A stretch of DNA of 64,000 nucleotides from Pseudarthrobacter sulfonivorans (lineage in GTDB: Bacteria > Actinomycetota > Actinomycetes > Actinomycetales > Micrococcaceae). Below are positions 25,295 through 34,484 of this stretch, piece by piece. The number at the start of each line of letters is the position of its first letter. Positions within the stretch are counted from its first letter, which is position 1. A model generated the notes under the pieces. That model had not been told where the DNA came from and did no database searches. It saw nothing but the letters and a program-made list of their open reading frames with translations. Both the position numbers and the translations under genes were made by a program. The stretch spans positions 2,170,001 through 2,234,000 of the forward strand of contig NZ_CP013747.1 of NCBI RefSeq assembly GCF_001484605.1, in the 5' to 3' direction.

Positions 25295-25380
25295 GACGTG
25301 GACCTCCCCACCGGCCACTGGCCCCAGTTCACCAAACCTGTGGAACTGGGCCAGGCGATTCTGGCGGCGGTAGAGCGTGC
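25295..25380 (+). pseudogene. 86-bp remnant matching the 3' end of the alpha/beta-hydrolase at 12262
   Basis: Positions 25295-25380 align without gaps to 12875-12960, 79 of 86 bases identical, encoding VDLPTGHWPQFTKPVELGQA and AILAAVERA. The flanks are unrelated: upstream is the PhzF intergenic region, downstream the MFS 3' end. Codon-position differences are mostly silent, so the fragment derives from a homologous functional gene rather than from recent copying. Confidence 0.85.
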
Positions 25381-25402
25381 GGGGGGACGCTCGAAGGGTG
25401 AC

Positions 25403-26635
25403 TTACGTCCTGCCGAGAACACTCGGACCACGCCTCCTCCTCACCAGCCCCAGGCAAAGGACTGCTGCTGTCGCGGAAACGGCCGCGACTATCCCAAAGG
25501 GGACGGCGTCGTTGGCTCCGCCGATACCTACCAAGGGTGCGGCGCTGCCGCCGAAGGCGTACCGGGCCAGCCCCAGCAAGGACGAGGCCGTCCCGGCGAT
25601 ATCGGGATAATCCTTGAGTGCCAGTGAGGTGGCTGGCGGGCTGGTGACGGCCACCCCACTGACCATGGTGAACAGGGACAGAATGATCGCGACCAGCGGC
25701 AGGTGCAGGAACGCCGTCCCCAGCAGCCCCATGGCGCCGGCCGCCGTCATGATCAGGCCCAGCGTGAGCGTTCCACGTTCGGACCACCGTTCAGAAAGCC
25801 GGCCGGCGATGAATCCAAAGACCATAAAGCCGAATGAAATCAGGCCGAAGGCCAACGAGTATCCCTGCGGGGAGAGCCCATACATGCCTTGGAGTATGTA
25901 CGTTGCTCCGCTCAAATAGGCGAAGACCGCCGAGTACGTGAAGCCGGTGATCAGCACGGCTCCGACGAAAACCGGGTCAGCGAGGAGCCGGCGGAAATCC
26001 TGGATTGTGTGGGAGAGGCCTCCGGTCACCCGACGGTTCGCCGGCAAGGTCTCCTGGAAGACCACCAAGGACGCCAGCAGGACGGCGACGCCGACGGCTG
26101 CGAGGAACAGGAAGACTCCGCGCCAGTCGGTGACGGTTGCCAGTTGCCCGCCGATGACAGGCCCAACGATGGCAGCCAGTCCCCCGAGAACCGTGAGGCG
26201 GCCGTAGTAACGAAGCAGCTTGGCGCCCGAGTAGACGTCCCGCCCGGCGGCCTGCGCAATGACGATGCCCACGGCTCCGGCCAGGCCCTGGACGAACCTG
26301 GCGATGATGAGCGTCTCGATGGTTGGGCTCAGCGCGCAGAGCGCAGAGGTAAGTGTGTAGGCAACGACGCCGATCAGCAGCGGCATCCGCCGCCCCAGGC
26401 GGTCCGAAAGCGGCCCGGCCACTACTTGGCCGATGGCGAGGCCCAGCAGACAGGCGGTGATGGTCAACTGGGCCACCGACGTCGTGCTTTGAAGCCCTGC
26501 GGTGAGAGCTGGGAGGACCGGCAGGTAAAGGTCCATGGAGATAGGTCCGAAAATGGTCAGCAGGCCGAGCACGATCGCCAGTGGGCGGCCGACCGCCTGC
26601 TCGCGTGCGGGAATCGGGGTTACGACGGCGGTCAC
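25403..26635 (-). CDS. Bcr/CflA-family drug resistance transporter (MFS)
   Basis: 410 residues, 12 membrane helices. Begins LAIVLGLLTIFGPISMDLYLPVLPALT, the DHA1 Bcr/CflA pattern, with motif A GPLSDRLGRRMPLL and motif C-like GAVGIVIAQAAGRDVY. These pumps export drugs such as bicyclomycin or chloramphenicol, and in actinobacteria sometimes dipeptides or toxins. No dedicated regulator is adjacent. Confidence 0.9.
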   Translation of the reverse strand: MTAVVTPIPAREQAVGRPLAIVLGLLTIFGPISMDLYLPVLPALTAGLQSTTSVAQLTITACLLGLAIGQVVAGPLSDRLGRRMPLLIGVVAYTLTSALCALSPTIETLIIARFVQGLAGAVGIVIAQAAGRDVYSGAKLLRYYGRLTVLGGLAAIVGPVIGGQLATVTDWRGVFLFLAAVGVAVLLASLVVFQETLPANRRVTGGLSHTIQDFRRLLADPVFVGAVLITGFTYSAVFAYLSGATYILQGMYGLSPQGYSLAFGLISFGFMVFGFIAGRLSERWSERGTLTLGLIMTAAGAMGLLGTAFLHLPLVAIILSLFTMVSGVAVTSPPATSLALKDYPDIAGTASSLLGLARYAFGGSAAPLVGIGGANDAVPFGIVAAVSATAAVLCLGLVRRRRGPSVLGRT

Positions 26636-26802
26636 GCTGGCTCCGGTCTATGGGTGGGGGAACGGCTGGGGTTCACGTTCAATACAACCCCGGTCATACC
26701 GGACCTAGCGAGGGCTCTGCTTATCAGGGGTCTGCCAGTACCTCCCTCCGCGGCGCGAGCCTGCGGGCCTGGATCGCGCCCATAGTGTGCAACGCTGGTT
26801 CC

Positions 26803-27225
26803 ATGGATCTGGAAGTGTCGACCGCGCTCACGATTCCCGCGTCGGAACTCCGCTGGCGGTTCTCGCGATCGTCCGGGCCAGGCGGTCAGCACGTCAACAC
26901 GACGGACAGCCGCGCCGAACTCTCCTGGAACATCGCCGGCTCCGCCGTACTTTCGGATGACCAACGGCAGATGCTGCTCACCCGTCTCGGACCACGCCTC
27001 GTCGCCGGGGTGATCACCGTGGCCTCCTCCGAGCAGCGCTCCCAGCTGCGCAACCGCGAGACCGCCCTGGCCAAGCTCGCCGAACTCGTGGCGGAAGGTC
27101 TGGCACCCGCAGGCCCCCGCCGTCGGGCGACCAAACCCACGCGTGGTTCGAACCGCCGGCGACTCGCCGCCAAGGAGCAGCGGTCGGCGACGAAACGGCA
27201 ACGGCAGCGGCCGTCCGCCGAGTAG
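26803..27225 (+). CDS. arfB: ArfB-like peptidyl-tRNA hydrolase (RF-1 domain protein)
   Basis: 140 residues from ATG 26803; upstream in-frame codons lack family similarity. The RF-1 domain has the catalytic loop SSGPGGQHVN with GGQ at 27-29 and continues to about residue 105; a Lys/Arg-rich tail (KPTRGSNRRRLAAKEQRSAT) follows, as in ArfB/YaeJ, where it enters the empty mRNA channel. Function: release of peptides from stalled, non-stop ribosomes. Sits alone between the MFS gene and the urease cluster. Confidence 0.9.
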   Translation: MDLEVSTALTIPASELRWRFSRSSGPGGQHVNTTDSRAELSWNIAGSAVLSDDQRQMLLTRLGPRLVAGVITVASSEQRSQLRNRETALAKLAELVAEGLAPAGPRRRATKPTRGSNRRRLAAKEQRSATKRQRQRPSAE

Positions 27226-27277
27226 CGCCGCCCCCGGCCTGGCGCCGGCGGCACCAAGGCGATCCCGCCGTCGAGCC

Positions 27278-28357
27278 CTATCCCTGCGGGTTTCCACCCG
27301 TTGCGGCAGAGGCGGCAGAGGCGGCAGAGGCGGCTTCGCCGACGCGGCGCACCCAGGTATGCGCACCCCAGATGAACAGCAGCATCGCCACAAGGACCAG
27401 TCCGGCGTGGCCAAGGTCGAGCTCGGCCAGGAAGGTGGTCACCGGGTCGGTAAGTCCGAGCATCCCGTGCAGTACGCCTGCGATGGTTATGACCGAGATG
27501 AACAGTGCCGAGGCTGCAGACACACCCGTGATGACCATGTTGAAGCCGATCCGTCGCCGGGGATCCACCACGGCGCTCCGGTACATCTTCATCATCGCGA
27601 CGCCGTTCACCGTGTCGCACAGTGTCATCGCCGCCATAAAGCCGAAGGGCAGAGCCATCAGCGCCACCGGGGAGATGCCGGCGAGGGCGGCCGTCGCCGT
27701 GAGGAGCAGGAACGCGATCGTCGAGGCCGTGTCGAAGCCGAGGCCGAAGAGGAATCCCAGGACAAAGATGTCGCGTGGGCGGTTGACGCGGGAGAGCGGT
27801 TTGTCGAGCAGGCGGGCCACGAGACCGGTCGGGGCCAGTGCCTCGCGGGTGACGGTCGCGCCGTCCTTGACCCGCCGGTACAGCACAGCAGTTCGGCGGA
27901 AAGCGGCGGCGTTGTAAACACCGATGGTCAGCAGGAACAGGCCCGAGACGGATGCCCCGGTAATGCTCAAAACCATGTTCGCGGACGAGCCGTCATTAAG
28001 TGCGTCCTGAATGATGCCGGCACCACTGACCATAAGCACCCCGGCAAGCACAACCACCATGCTGTGGCCCATGCTGAAGGCGAAGCCCACGCTGACGGGG
28101 CTGCGGCCCTGGGCGGCGAAGCGGCGGGTGGAGTTGTCGATCGCCGCAATGTGGTCCCAGTCGTAACTGTGCTTCACACCGGCCAGGTAAGCCGTGATGA
28201 GCAGGCCGAGCACCACAGGGTTGTGGTTTGTGCGCAGCGAATCGGCCAGCAGCGCGAGCATAACGATGTGGAGGGCGGCGACTGCCGCGAAGGTGACCGC
28301 CAAGCGGCGGGCCGTCGGGAGGGCTTCCCGCTCGTGGTGGTTCAAGAGGGCTTTCAT
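27278..28357 (-). CDS. NiCoT-family nickel/cobalt transporter
   Basis: 359 residues, eight predicted helices. The TM2 metal signature is KHSYDWDHIAAIDN (family pattern H-x4-D-H), and the downstream motif LGFLFGLGFDTASTIAF corresponds to LGFDTATE, here with Ser-Thr instead of Thr-Glu. Directly follows ureD (TAA then ATG, no gap) and is the last gene of the urease operon, so nickel supply to urease is the evident role. The 3' end contains three tandem 9-bp GCGGCAGAG units giving an Ala/Ser-rich tail. Confidence 0.9.
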   Translation of the reverse strand: MKALLNHHEREALPTARRLAVTFAAVAALHIVMLALLADSLRTNHNPVVLGLLITAYLAGVKHSYDWDHIAAIDNSTRRFAAQGRSPVSVGFAFSMGHSMVVVLAGVLMVSGAGIIQDALNDGSSANMVLSITGASVSGLFLLTIGVYNAAAFRRTAVLYRRVKDGATVTREALAPTGLVARLLDKPLSRVNRPRDIFVLGFLFGLGFDTASTIAFLLLTATAALAGISPVALMALPFGFMAAMTLCDTVNGVAMMKMYRSAVVDPRRRIGFNMVITGVSAASALFISVITIAGVLHGMLGLTDPVTTFLAELDLGHAGLVLVAMLLFIWGAHTWVRRVGEAASAASAASAATGGNPQG

Positions 28358-29227
28358 TTAGTACTTTCGAAGGTTGAGGCGGGGCTGGTCGTGCCAGCGG
28401 AATCGCAGAAAATCGACGCCGGCGCGGATGAGGGCGTCCAGCGGCTCGGTGGCGTGGGACAAGGCCCGGATGACCAGGCCGCCGTCGAGCAGTGACATTC
28501 CCAGGTTGCAGCCGCCGGCGAGCGGCAGCAACAGCTCGTTCAGCTCGTTCAGCAGTGCGGCGTCCACGCGGACATCCATGACCAGGAGGGAACCGACGTG
28601 GGTGTAGTCCTCAAGGAAGGCCATGCCGTTGATCGGCGCCGCTCCGGTCACTGGACGGATCAACAGGTTGTCGAGCACCGCCAGGCGACCGTCGACCGAG
28701 ATCTCGTTCCGCAGGCGGATTTCGTCATAGCCGAACAGCGTGCCGTCCGGGGACCAGCCCGGGGTGAGGATCTCGGCCATCACCAGCGAGGCGCTGCCGT
28801 GCATCTCCACCACTGTGGCCTGCCGGTACGTCGCCCCGCGGTAAGCGATCAGGGGGTCCGGCACAGATTCCAGGCTCGCGTTGGCGCCGAGGCGAATGTG
28901 CGTCCGCTGTTCGGCATGGGTCCCGGGAGTGCGGTAGACCTTCGTCGCGGACTGCGTGGTCAGCAGGAGCCGGGCCCCTGTTTCCACAGTGATGTCGATT
29001 TCATACTCGTCGCCACCGACGTACCCGCCCCCGGGATTGACCACCACGTAGCAGACCTGGCCGGTGTCATCGAGGTAGTGCGGGCGCAGGATGCGCAGCG
29101 CGCCCTGGTGGTACTGGCTCGTGGCGATGCAGCGGTCGCCCCGCACACCCACGGTGAGGGCGAGCGTACCGGCGAGTTCGACGGCGGCGCGGCGCACCGG
29201 GAGTTCGGGCGCAGGCGCACCCGTCAC
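28358..29227 (-). CDS. ureD: Urease accessory protein UreD
   Basis: 289 residues from GTG 29227, overlapping the ureG stop by 4 bp. Contains [37 protein letters not shown] and FDYDE-like [11 protein letters not shown], the UreD scaffold. UreD binds apo-urease and, with UreF and UreG, loads nickel into the UreC active site. Seventh gene of the cluster. Confidence 0.93.
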   Translation of the reverse strand: MTGAPAPELPVRRAAVELAGTLALTVGVRGDRCIATSQYHQGALRILRPHYLDDTGQVCYVVVNPGGGYVGGDEYEIDITVETGARLLLTTQSATKVYRTPGTHAEQRTHIRLGANASLESVPDPLIAYRGATYRQATVVEMHGSASLVMAEILTPGWSPDGTLFGYDEIRLRNEISVDGRLAVLDNLLIRPVTGAAPINGMAFLEDYTHVGSLLVMDVRVDAALLNELNELLLPLAGGCNLGMSLLDGGLVIRALSHATEPLDALIRAGVDFLRFRWHDQPRLNLRKY

Positions 29228-29838
29228 TGGCGGAGGTCAAGCATGAGCACGTCGCGCCTGATCCAGTTGGTGACGTGCTCCAGGCCTTCGTCGGTCTTGA
29301 GGTTCGTGAAGCAGTAGGGCTTGTTGCCGCGGAACTCGAGCGTGTCCGCCTCCATCACGGAGAGGTCGGCACCCACATACGGGGCCAGGTCCTTTTTGTT
29401 GATGATGAAGAAGTCGGACTTGATCATGCCCTGGCCGGCCTTGCGCGGGATTTTTTCGCCCTGCGCCACGTCGATGATGTAGATCGAGAAGTCCACCAGT
29501 TCCGGGCTGAACGTGGCCGAAAGGTTGTCTCCCCCGCTTTCGATGAAGACGACTTCGAGCCCGGGGTGGCGCAGCCGCAGCTCCTCCACAGCGGCCGAGT
29601 TCATCGACGTGTCCTCCCGGATCGCGGTGTGCGGGCAGCCGCCGGTTTCGATGCCGATGATGCGGTCCAGTGGCAGGATCCCGTTGGCCGCGAGGATCTT
29701 GGCGTCCTCGATGGTGTAGATGTCGTTGGTGATCGCGGCCATCGAGATCTCGGCGCTGAGGTGGCGGGTCAGGCGTTCCACGAGCTGGGTCTTGCCTGCG
29801 CCGACAGGACCGCCGACGCCGATTTTGATGAGTTTCAT
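29224..29838 (-). CDS. ureG: Urease accessory GTPase UreG
   Basis: 204 residues, SD AAGGAG. P-loop [20 protein letters not shown] (8-27), [21 protein letters not shown] with the nickel-binding CPH motif, [14 protein letters not shown] and the G4-like [16 protein letters not shown]-class GTPase that delivers nickel to urease. 42 bp separate it from ureF. Confidence 0.96.
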   Translation of the reverse strand: MKLIKIGVGGPVGAGKTQLVERLTRHLSAEISMAAITNDIYTIEDAKILAANGILPLDRIIGIETGGCPHTAIREDTSMNSAAVEELRLRHPGLEVVFIESGGDNLSATFSPELVDFSIYIIDVAQGEKIPRKAGQGMIKSDFFIINKKDLAPYVGADLSVMEADTLEFRGNKPYCFTNLKTDEGLEHVTNWIRRDVLMLDLRQ

Positions 29839-29880
29839 GGTGCTCCTTGCTAAATATTGGGTGCGGCGAACCGCGGACTG

Positions 29881-30591
29881 CTAAGACATAAACATGCGGA
29901 CGCGCTGGCGTTCGTGGCGCATCTGGGCGATTTCCAGGCCCGGGGCCGTGATCCCGAAGTCGTCGGCATCCAGTGCCTGGATCCGGCGGACGGCTTCCAT
30001 GATCTTGGGATGCGTTCCCAGCAGCACACGCTGCCCGGCGTCCTGCCCGATGGGGATGGCCCGGATGGCGTTTTGCGTCAGCGACGTGACCGCCGTGAAG
30101 AGGTAGCTCGCGAGCAATTCCTCCAGCGGGACGCCCAACTGCCGGCCGGCGACACCGAACGCGACCGCCGGATGCCCGGCGCAACGCCCGGATCCGACGT
30201 CGGCCGCGTAGCCCGCGAGCCGGGCTCCCGGCGCCACCGTGCCGGAGATGGCCAGCATCCGTGCGCCCATCTTGGTCCCCGCCTCGCGCACTTCACGGGG
30301 CAGCGCCGCCGCCGCGATCATCCGGTCGACCCGGGCAATATCGTCAACCGAGGACGCCTCGAACGCCAGGCGCAGGGCGAACCCGTCACTGTAGGTCAGC
30401 TGGATGCCCACAAACTGGCTCAGCCAGCTGGCGAAGCTCGCTTCCCCGTCGATGAGGCCACGTTCCAGAAACGTTTCCATACCGAAGGAATGGCTGAACC
30501 CGCCGGTGGGGAGCGCGGAATCAGAGAGCTGCAACAGTGGCAGCAGGTACGACGGCGGCTCGTTCACGTGCTCAGTGGGTGTGTTCGGCAT
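29881..30591 (-). CDS. ureF: Urease accessory protein UreF
   Basis: 236 residues from ATG 30591. Helical protein with LLQLSDSALPTGGFSHSFGM and the C-terminal conserved LVTSLTQNAIRAIPIGQDAG-type segment (here FTAVTSLTQNAIRAIPIGQ). UreF couples UreG GTP hydrolysis to nickel transfer. Its start lies inside the 3' end of ureE (20-bp overlap), so it is translationally coupled. An in-frame extension upstream to 30642 has no support. Confidence 0.93.
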   Translation of the reverse strand: MPNTPTEHVNEPPSYLLPLLQLSDSALPTGGFSHSFGMETFLERGLIDGEASFASWLSQFVGIQLTYSDGFALRLAFEASSVDDIARVDRMIAAAALPREVREAGTKMGARMLAISGTVAPGARLAGYAADVGSGRCAGHPAVAFGVAGRQLGVPLEELLASYLFTAVTSLTQNAIRAIPIGQDAGQRVLLGTHPKIMEAVRRIQALDADDFGITAPGLEIAQMRHERQRVRMFMS

Positions 30592-31057
30592 GGCGGAACG
30601 GCACGGGCACCACACGTTCCTGGCGCGAGTACGGCACACCAACGTGGATCAGGTAGTCCTCGATCGTGTGGTCGTACTGCACCACCATCACCTCCGCGGC
30701 ATATTCACTGTCGGCGTCGAAAAACTGCGCCTGCATGTGCCGGTTGCCGAGGTTGTGCGCAACAAACCCCATTTCACGGATGCTGCGCGCGGCGATAACA
30801 AGGACGTCGGTTGCCAGCGCAGTCACCACGATGACTGTTTTGTCGTCGCGGAACAGGATGTCGCCGTCGCGGAGATCCCGCACCGGGCCCGCGGCATCGC
30901 TGAGCCGGATGCCCAGCTCGCGGCCGTGGTCGGTGGTCACCCGCTGGATTTTCTTGACGAGTTCCGCGCTCGGCAGGAGGACCTGCTCCTCGTGGAGGCC
31001 AGCCAGTTCGTCGTCGGGGAGATCGTGCCGGTTGGCGATGACGTGGTCGATGATCAT
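30572..31057 (-). CDS. ureE: Urease nickel metallochaperone UreE
   Basis: 161 residues, SD GGGGG before ATG 31057. N-terminal peptide-binding domain (LPDDELAGLHEEQVLLPSAE) and metal-binding domain with FVAHNLGNRHMQAQFF, whose His is the dimer-interface nickel ligand. The C-terminus ends HAEHTH, only a short His tail compared with His-rich UreE of enterobacteria. 24 bp after ureC. Confidence 0.93.
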   Translation of the reverse strand: MIIDHVIANRHDLPDDELAGLHEEQVLLPSAELVKKIQRVTTDHGRELGIRLSDAAGPVRDLRDGDILFRDDKTVIVVTALATDVLVIAARSIREMGFVAHNLGNRHMQAQFFDADSEYAAEVMVVQYDHTIEDYLIHVGVPYSRQERVVPVPFRHAEHTH

Positions 31058-31081
31058 ATATGCCCCCTTAGGGATATGTGT

Positions 31082-32794
31082 CTAAAAGAGGAAGTAGCGC
31101 TGCGCCATGGGCAGCACCGTTGAGGGCTCCGCCGTGATTGGCTCGCCGTCGACAGTCACCTCGTAAGTTTCCGGGTCAACGCCGATATCCGGCGTCTCGC
31201 CGTTGTGCTTCATATCTGCCTTGGTGAGGGTACGGACACCGCTCACCGGCCGGATCACGCGGCGCAGGCCCAGCTGCTCGGGGACTCCGGCGGCTATGGC
31301 GGCCTTGGAAAGAAACGTGATCGAGGAGGCATGTACCGCGGTGCCGAGCGCCCCGAAATTGCCGCGGAGGGTGCGTGGCTGCGGCGTGGGGATCGAGGCG
31401 TTGGGATCCCCCATAACGCTCATGACCGCTTGCCCGCCCTTGAGCACGAGCTCGGGCTTGACCCCAAAGAACATCGGGTCCCAGAGCACGAGGTCGGCGA
31501 ATTTTCCCTCCTCGATGCTTCCGACCGCGTCCGCGATGCCGTGGGCGATCGCCGGGTTGATGGTGTATTTGGCCACGTAGCGCTTGAGCCGGAAGTTGTC
31601 TCCCACCGCGGGGTCGCCGTCGAGCTTTCCGCGTTGGCGCTTCATGGCGTCCGCTACCTGCCAGGTGCGCAGGACCACCTCGCCGACCCGGCCCATGGCC
31701 TGGGAGTCAGAGCTGGTGATGGAGAAGATGCCCATGTCATGCAGCACGTCCTCCGCTGCGATGGTTTCCTTGCGGATACGCGAATCGGCGAAGGCCACAT
31801 CCTCGGGGATGTCCGGGCTCAGGTGGTGGCAGACCATCAGCATGTCGAGGTGTTCGTCGATGGTGTTGACCGTGTACGGCAGGGTGGGATTGGTCGACGC
31901 CGGCAGGACGTTGGGCAGCGCCGCGATCTTGATGATGTCCGGGGCATGCCCGCCGCCGGCGCCTTCGGTGTGGAACGTGTGGATGACCCGGCCGCCGATG
32001 GCCCGGATGGTGTCTTCGACGAAGCCGCACTCGTTGAGGGTGTCGGAGTGGATGGCCACCTGCACGTCATACTCGTCGGCCACGCGCAGCGACATGTCGA
32101 TCGAGGACGTGGTGGCGCCCCAGTCCTCGTGCACCTTCAGCCCGATGGCACCCGCCCGGATCTGCTCCGCGAGGGGCTCGATTGCGCTGGCGTGGCCTTT
32201 GCCGAGCAGGCCGACATTGATCGGGAGGTTCTCCACGGCCTGAAGCATGCGTGAAATGTGCCAGGCGCCCGGCGTCACGGTGGTGGCCTTGCTCGCATCG
32301 CTCGGTCCGGTGCCGCCGCCGATTAGGGTGGTGACTCCCGAGGCCAGCGCCACGGGCACCTGGTCGGGGCTCACGAAGTGCACGTGCGTGTCTATGCCGC
32401 CTGCGGTGAGGATCTTGCCCTCACCCGCGATGATGTCCGTGGCGACGCCGATGGTGATGTTCACGCCCCGGGAAATCTGGGGGTTTCCGGCCTTGCCGAT
32501 CTTGAAGATGTGCCCGTCCCGGAGGGCCACGTCGGCTTTGTAGATGCCGGTGTAGTCAAACACGATCACGTTCGTGATCACGGTGTCCGGGATGTGATCG
32601 TCCCGGACCAGCTGCCCGTTCTGGCCCATGCCGTCACGGATCACCTTGCCGCCGCCAAACACCACCTCTTCACCGTAGTTGGTGTGATCGTGCTCAATCT
32701 CGAGGAACAGATCAGTGTCGGCCAGGCGGACGGCGTCGCCCGTGGTGGGGCCGTAGAGGTCCGAGTACTGTTTGCGGCTCAGCTCGAAGCTCAC
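31082..32794 (-). CDS. ureC: Urease subunit alpha
   Basis: 570 residues from GTG 32794, 4-bp overlap with ureB. All catalytic residues are visible: H137 and H139 (GIDTHVHF), carbamylated K220 (GLKVHEDWG), H249 and H275, mobile-flap C322 (MVCHHLSPD) and the Asp near 363. Hydrolyses urea to ammonia and carbamate with two nickel ions. Length equals that of bacterial UreC. Confidence 0.98.
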   Translation of the reverse strand: MSFELSRKQYSDLYGPTTGDAVRLADTDLFLEIEHDHTNYGEEVVFGGGKVIRDGMGQNGQLVRDDHIPDTVITNVIVFDYTGIYKADVALRDGHIFKIGKAGNPQISRGVNITIGVATDIIAGEGKILTAGGIDTHVHFVSPDQVPVALASGVTTLIGGGTGPSDASKATTVTPGAWHISRMLQAVENLPINVGLLGKGHASAIEPLAEQIRAGAIGLKVHEDWGATTSSIDMSLRVADEYDVQVAIHSDTLNECGFVEDTIRAIGGRVIHTFHTEGAGGGHAPDIIKIAALPNVLPASTNPTLPYTVNTIDEHLDMLMVCHHLSPDIPEDVAFADSRIRKETIAAEDVLHDMGIFSITSSDSQAMGRVGEVVLRTWQVADAMKRQRGKLDGDPAVGDNFRLKRYVAKYTINPAIAHGIADAVGSIEEGKFADLVLWDPMFFGVKPELVLKGGQAVMSVMGDPNASIPTPQPRTLRGNFGALGTAVHASSITFLSKAAIAAGVPEQLGLRRVIRPVSGVRTLTKADMKHNGETPDIGVDPETYEVTVDGEPITAEPSTVLPMAQRYFLF

Positions 32795-33138
32795 TTGGTG
32801 TCGTCCTGCAGGGAGATCAGGCCGCGGCTCGGCTCGAGCGGGCCGTTGATGCGGTCCCGGAATCCGAACACCGCACGCTCGCCCGAGAGAGCGAGCAGGT
32901 TGACCGTCTTGGCATCACCGGGCTCGAAGCGCACAGCGGTGCCCGCCGGGATGTCCAGCCGGAAGCCGTGGGCCGCCTCCCGGTCGAACTCGAGGGCATC
33001 GTTCACCTCGAAGAAATGATAGTGGGACCCCACCTGAATGGGGCGGTCACCGCGATTGATCACGCTGAGGGCGCGGGGAATGAGGCCCGCATTACACGTA
33101 ACGGGCTCCGGGCGGAGGATGTATTCGCCGGGTTTCAT
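32791..33138 (-). CDS. ureB: Urease subunit beta
   Basis: 115 residues, SD AAGGAGA. Pattern [52 protein letters not shown] is diagnostic. A separate gene from ureA, as in most soil bacteria. 15 bp downstream of ureA. Confidence 0.97.
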   Translation of the reverse strand: MKPGEYILRPEPVTCNAGLIPRALSVINRGDRPIQVGSHYHFFEVNDALEFDREAAHGFRLDIPAGTAVRFEPGDAKTVNLLALSGERAVFGFRDRINGPLEPSRGLISLQDDTK

Positions 33139-33153
33139 GGGGTTCTCCTTCGC

Positions 33154-33456
33154 CTAGCGAATGGGATTGTGCACGGTGACGAGCTTGGTGCCGTCAGGGA
33201 ACGTCGCTTCGACCTGGACGTTATGGATCATGTCGGCGACGCCTTCCATGACATCTTCCCTGGTCAGGATGGTGGTGCCATAGCTCATGAGGTCCGCAAC
33301 CCGGCGTCCGTCGCGGGCGCCCTCAACCAGCTCATACGTAATAATCGCGACGGATTCCGGATGGTTGAGCTTAAGTCCGCGCTTCTGCCGCCGTCGTGCA
33401 AGATCGGCAGCAACCACGATCATCAGTTTTTCATTTTCGCGTGGCGTCAGATGCAT
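33154..33456 (-). CDS. ureA: Urease subunit gamma
   Basis: 100 residues, SD AGGAGG upstream. [40 protein letters not shown] stretch and [14 protein letters not shown] identify UreA. First gene of an eight-gene operon (ureABCEFGD plus nickel transporter). A 16-bp palindrome lies 17 bp upstream of the ATG. Confidence 0.97.
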   Translation of the reverse strand: MHLTPRENEKLMIVVAADLARRRQKRGLKLNHPESVAIITYELVEGARDGRRVADLMSYGTTILTREDVMEGVADMIHNVQVEATFPDGTKLVTVHNPIR

Positions 33457-33473
33457 TAGAGCCTCCTAATCAT

Positions 33474-33489
33474 TCGCGATAAATCGCGA
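33474..33489. promoter_or_regulatory. Palindrome upstream of the urease operon, candidate operator
   Basis: TCGCGAT (33474-33480) and ATCGCGA (33483-33489) are perfect 7-bp arms around AA, centred 25 bp before the ureA ATG and just before its SD. A TAGATA further upstream on the minus strand could be the -10. Position suits a repressor or roadblock; nitrogen control is the natural guess, but the sequence does not match GlnR or AmtR boxes that I know. Confidence 0.5.
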
Positions 33490-33604
33490 GTTCCCACTCG
33501 TTATCTACAACCGGACAAAGAGGCGACCGGGAGGCCCGTGGATGACTGAAGACTATCAGAATCATGCCAGGGCACCGCCAGCCAAAGCCGTCGAATCGTG
33601 CAGG

Positions 33605-33991
33605 TTAGGCCCGCACCCATTCCCGCACCAGCGCAACAAATTCGTCCTGCCGGGCTGCCGCCGCTTCCGCGCTGGGAAAAATCACCTGGCCGCGGTCTTG
33701 CCCGATCACTTCCAAAAGCCCGCTCCATTTCGACGCATCAAAAGGAAAGTCATCCTCGATGGTCTTCGCGCCGCGGTGAAAAATCAGCTGCACGTGATGC
33801 AGCGGCCGCAAGTTGAACGTGACTCGGTCGACAGAGTTGAAGCAGAAGCTCGGCGCCCTCCACTTAATGCGCTCCGTGATTGCGTCATCCGCGTCCAGGA
33901 TGGCGACCCGAAGGCGCTCGATCACCGGCTTCAGCGGGTGGTCCAGTGACTCAAGAAAAGAGTCAACCGCCGGGTTTCGATTTAGTGTCAT
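33605..33991 (-). CDS. DUF1801 (YdhG-like) domain protein
   Basis: 128 residues. VDSFLESLDHPLKPVIERLR, then TERIKWRAPSFCFN and the Phe/Arg pattern FNLRPLHHVQLIFHRG are typical of DUF1801, an SCP2-like small fold of unknown activity. Monocistronic, between ureA and a small plus-strand gene. Confidence 0.8.
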   Translation of the reverse strand: MTLNRNPAVDSFLESLDHPLKPVIERLRVAILDADDAITERIKWRAPSFCFNSVDRVTFNLRPLHHVQLIFHRGAKTIEDDFPFDASKWSGLLEVIGQDRGQVIFPSAEAAAARQDEFVALVREWVRA

Positions 33992-34168
33992 GAAGCATAG
34001 TCAAACACTTTCCTCTTCCGACTCCGACGGCGGGGATCCCGGCTGCGCCGCAGGCCCTAGTACTAGAGTGTGTTTCATCTGGGGATCGGGTAGTTTCCGC
34101 GGCCCCGGGATCCGCGGTGATGCTGCCGCCGGGTTGTGACTGTTGTTTCGTTCAAGCAAAGGATGATC

Positions 34169-34390
34169 ATGGCCGTTTCAATTGAGCTGGGCAAGAAACT
34201 CGACAAGGACTACGAGAACAAGAGCCTGGAGGAAGTCCTGGACGCCCCGCCGTCCGCCCTGGCCGGCCTCACGGACAAGCACGACGAACTCCTTGCCGGC
34301 CTCGGGATCAAGACGGTCCGCGATCTCGGCAGCAACAAGTACTTTGCCATGGCAGGCGTCCTGGTGGCCCTGTCCAAGCACGTCGACTGA
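34169..34390 (+). CDS. Small helix-hairpin-helix-like protein
   Basis: 73 residues from ATG 34169, SD AAAGGA. Residues about 30-60 (LTDKHDELLAGLGIKTVRDL, then GSNKYFAMAGVLVAL) resemble the HhH element of RNA polymerase alpha C-terminal or SMC-hinge-like small domains. Acidic and soluble. Followed by a strong terminator, so it is a single-gene unit. Function unknown. Confidence 0.7.
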   Translation: MAVSIELGKKLDKDYENKSLEEVLDAPPSALAGLTDKHDELLAGLGIKTVRDLGSNKYFAMAGVLVALSKHVD

Positions 34391-34407
34391 AGAACCTCCA
34401 CACGTCA

Positions 34408-34446
34408 GGAAGGTCCGGCCGCGTGAGAACGCCGGCCGGACCTTCC
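34408..34446. terminator. Rho-independent type hairpin
   Basis: GGAAGGTCCGGCCG (34408-34421) pairs perfectly with CGGCCGGACCTTCC (34433-34446) around an 11-nt loop, followed by TTGTT. It closes the small plus-strand gene and, read the other way, lies 38 bp beyond the stop of the biotin carboxylase, so it may serve both. Confidence 0.85.
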
Positions 34447-34484
34447 TTGTTAAACGGAAGACTAGAGTTTCCGCCTAGTCCCGC

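Noticed and set aside
33154..33456. Urease as horizontally acquired
   Set aside because: Codon use and GC match the surroundings and the gene order is the usual actinobacterial one.
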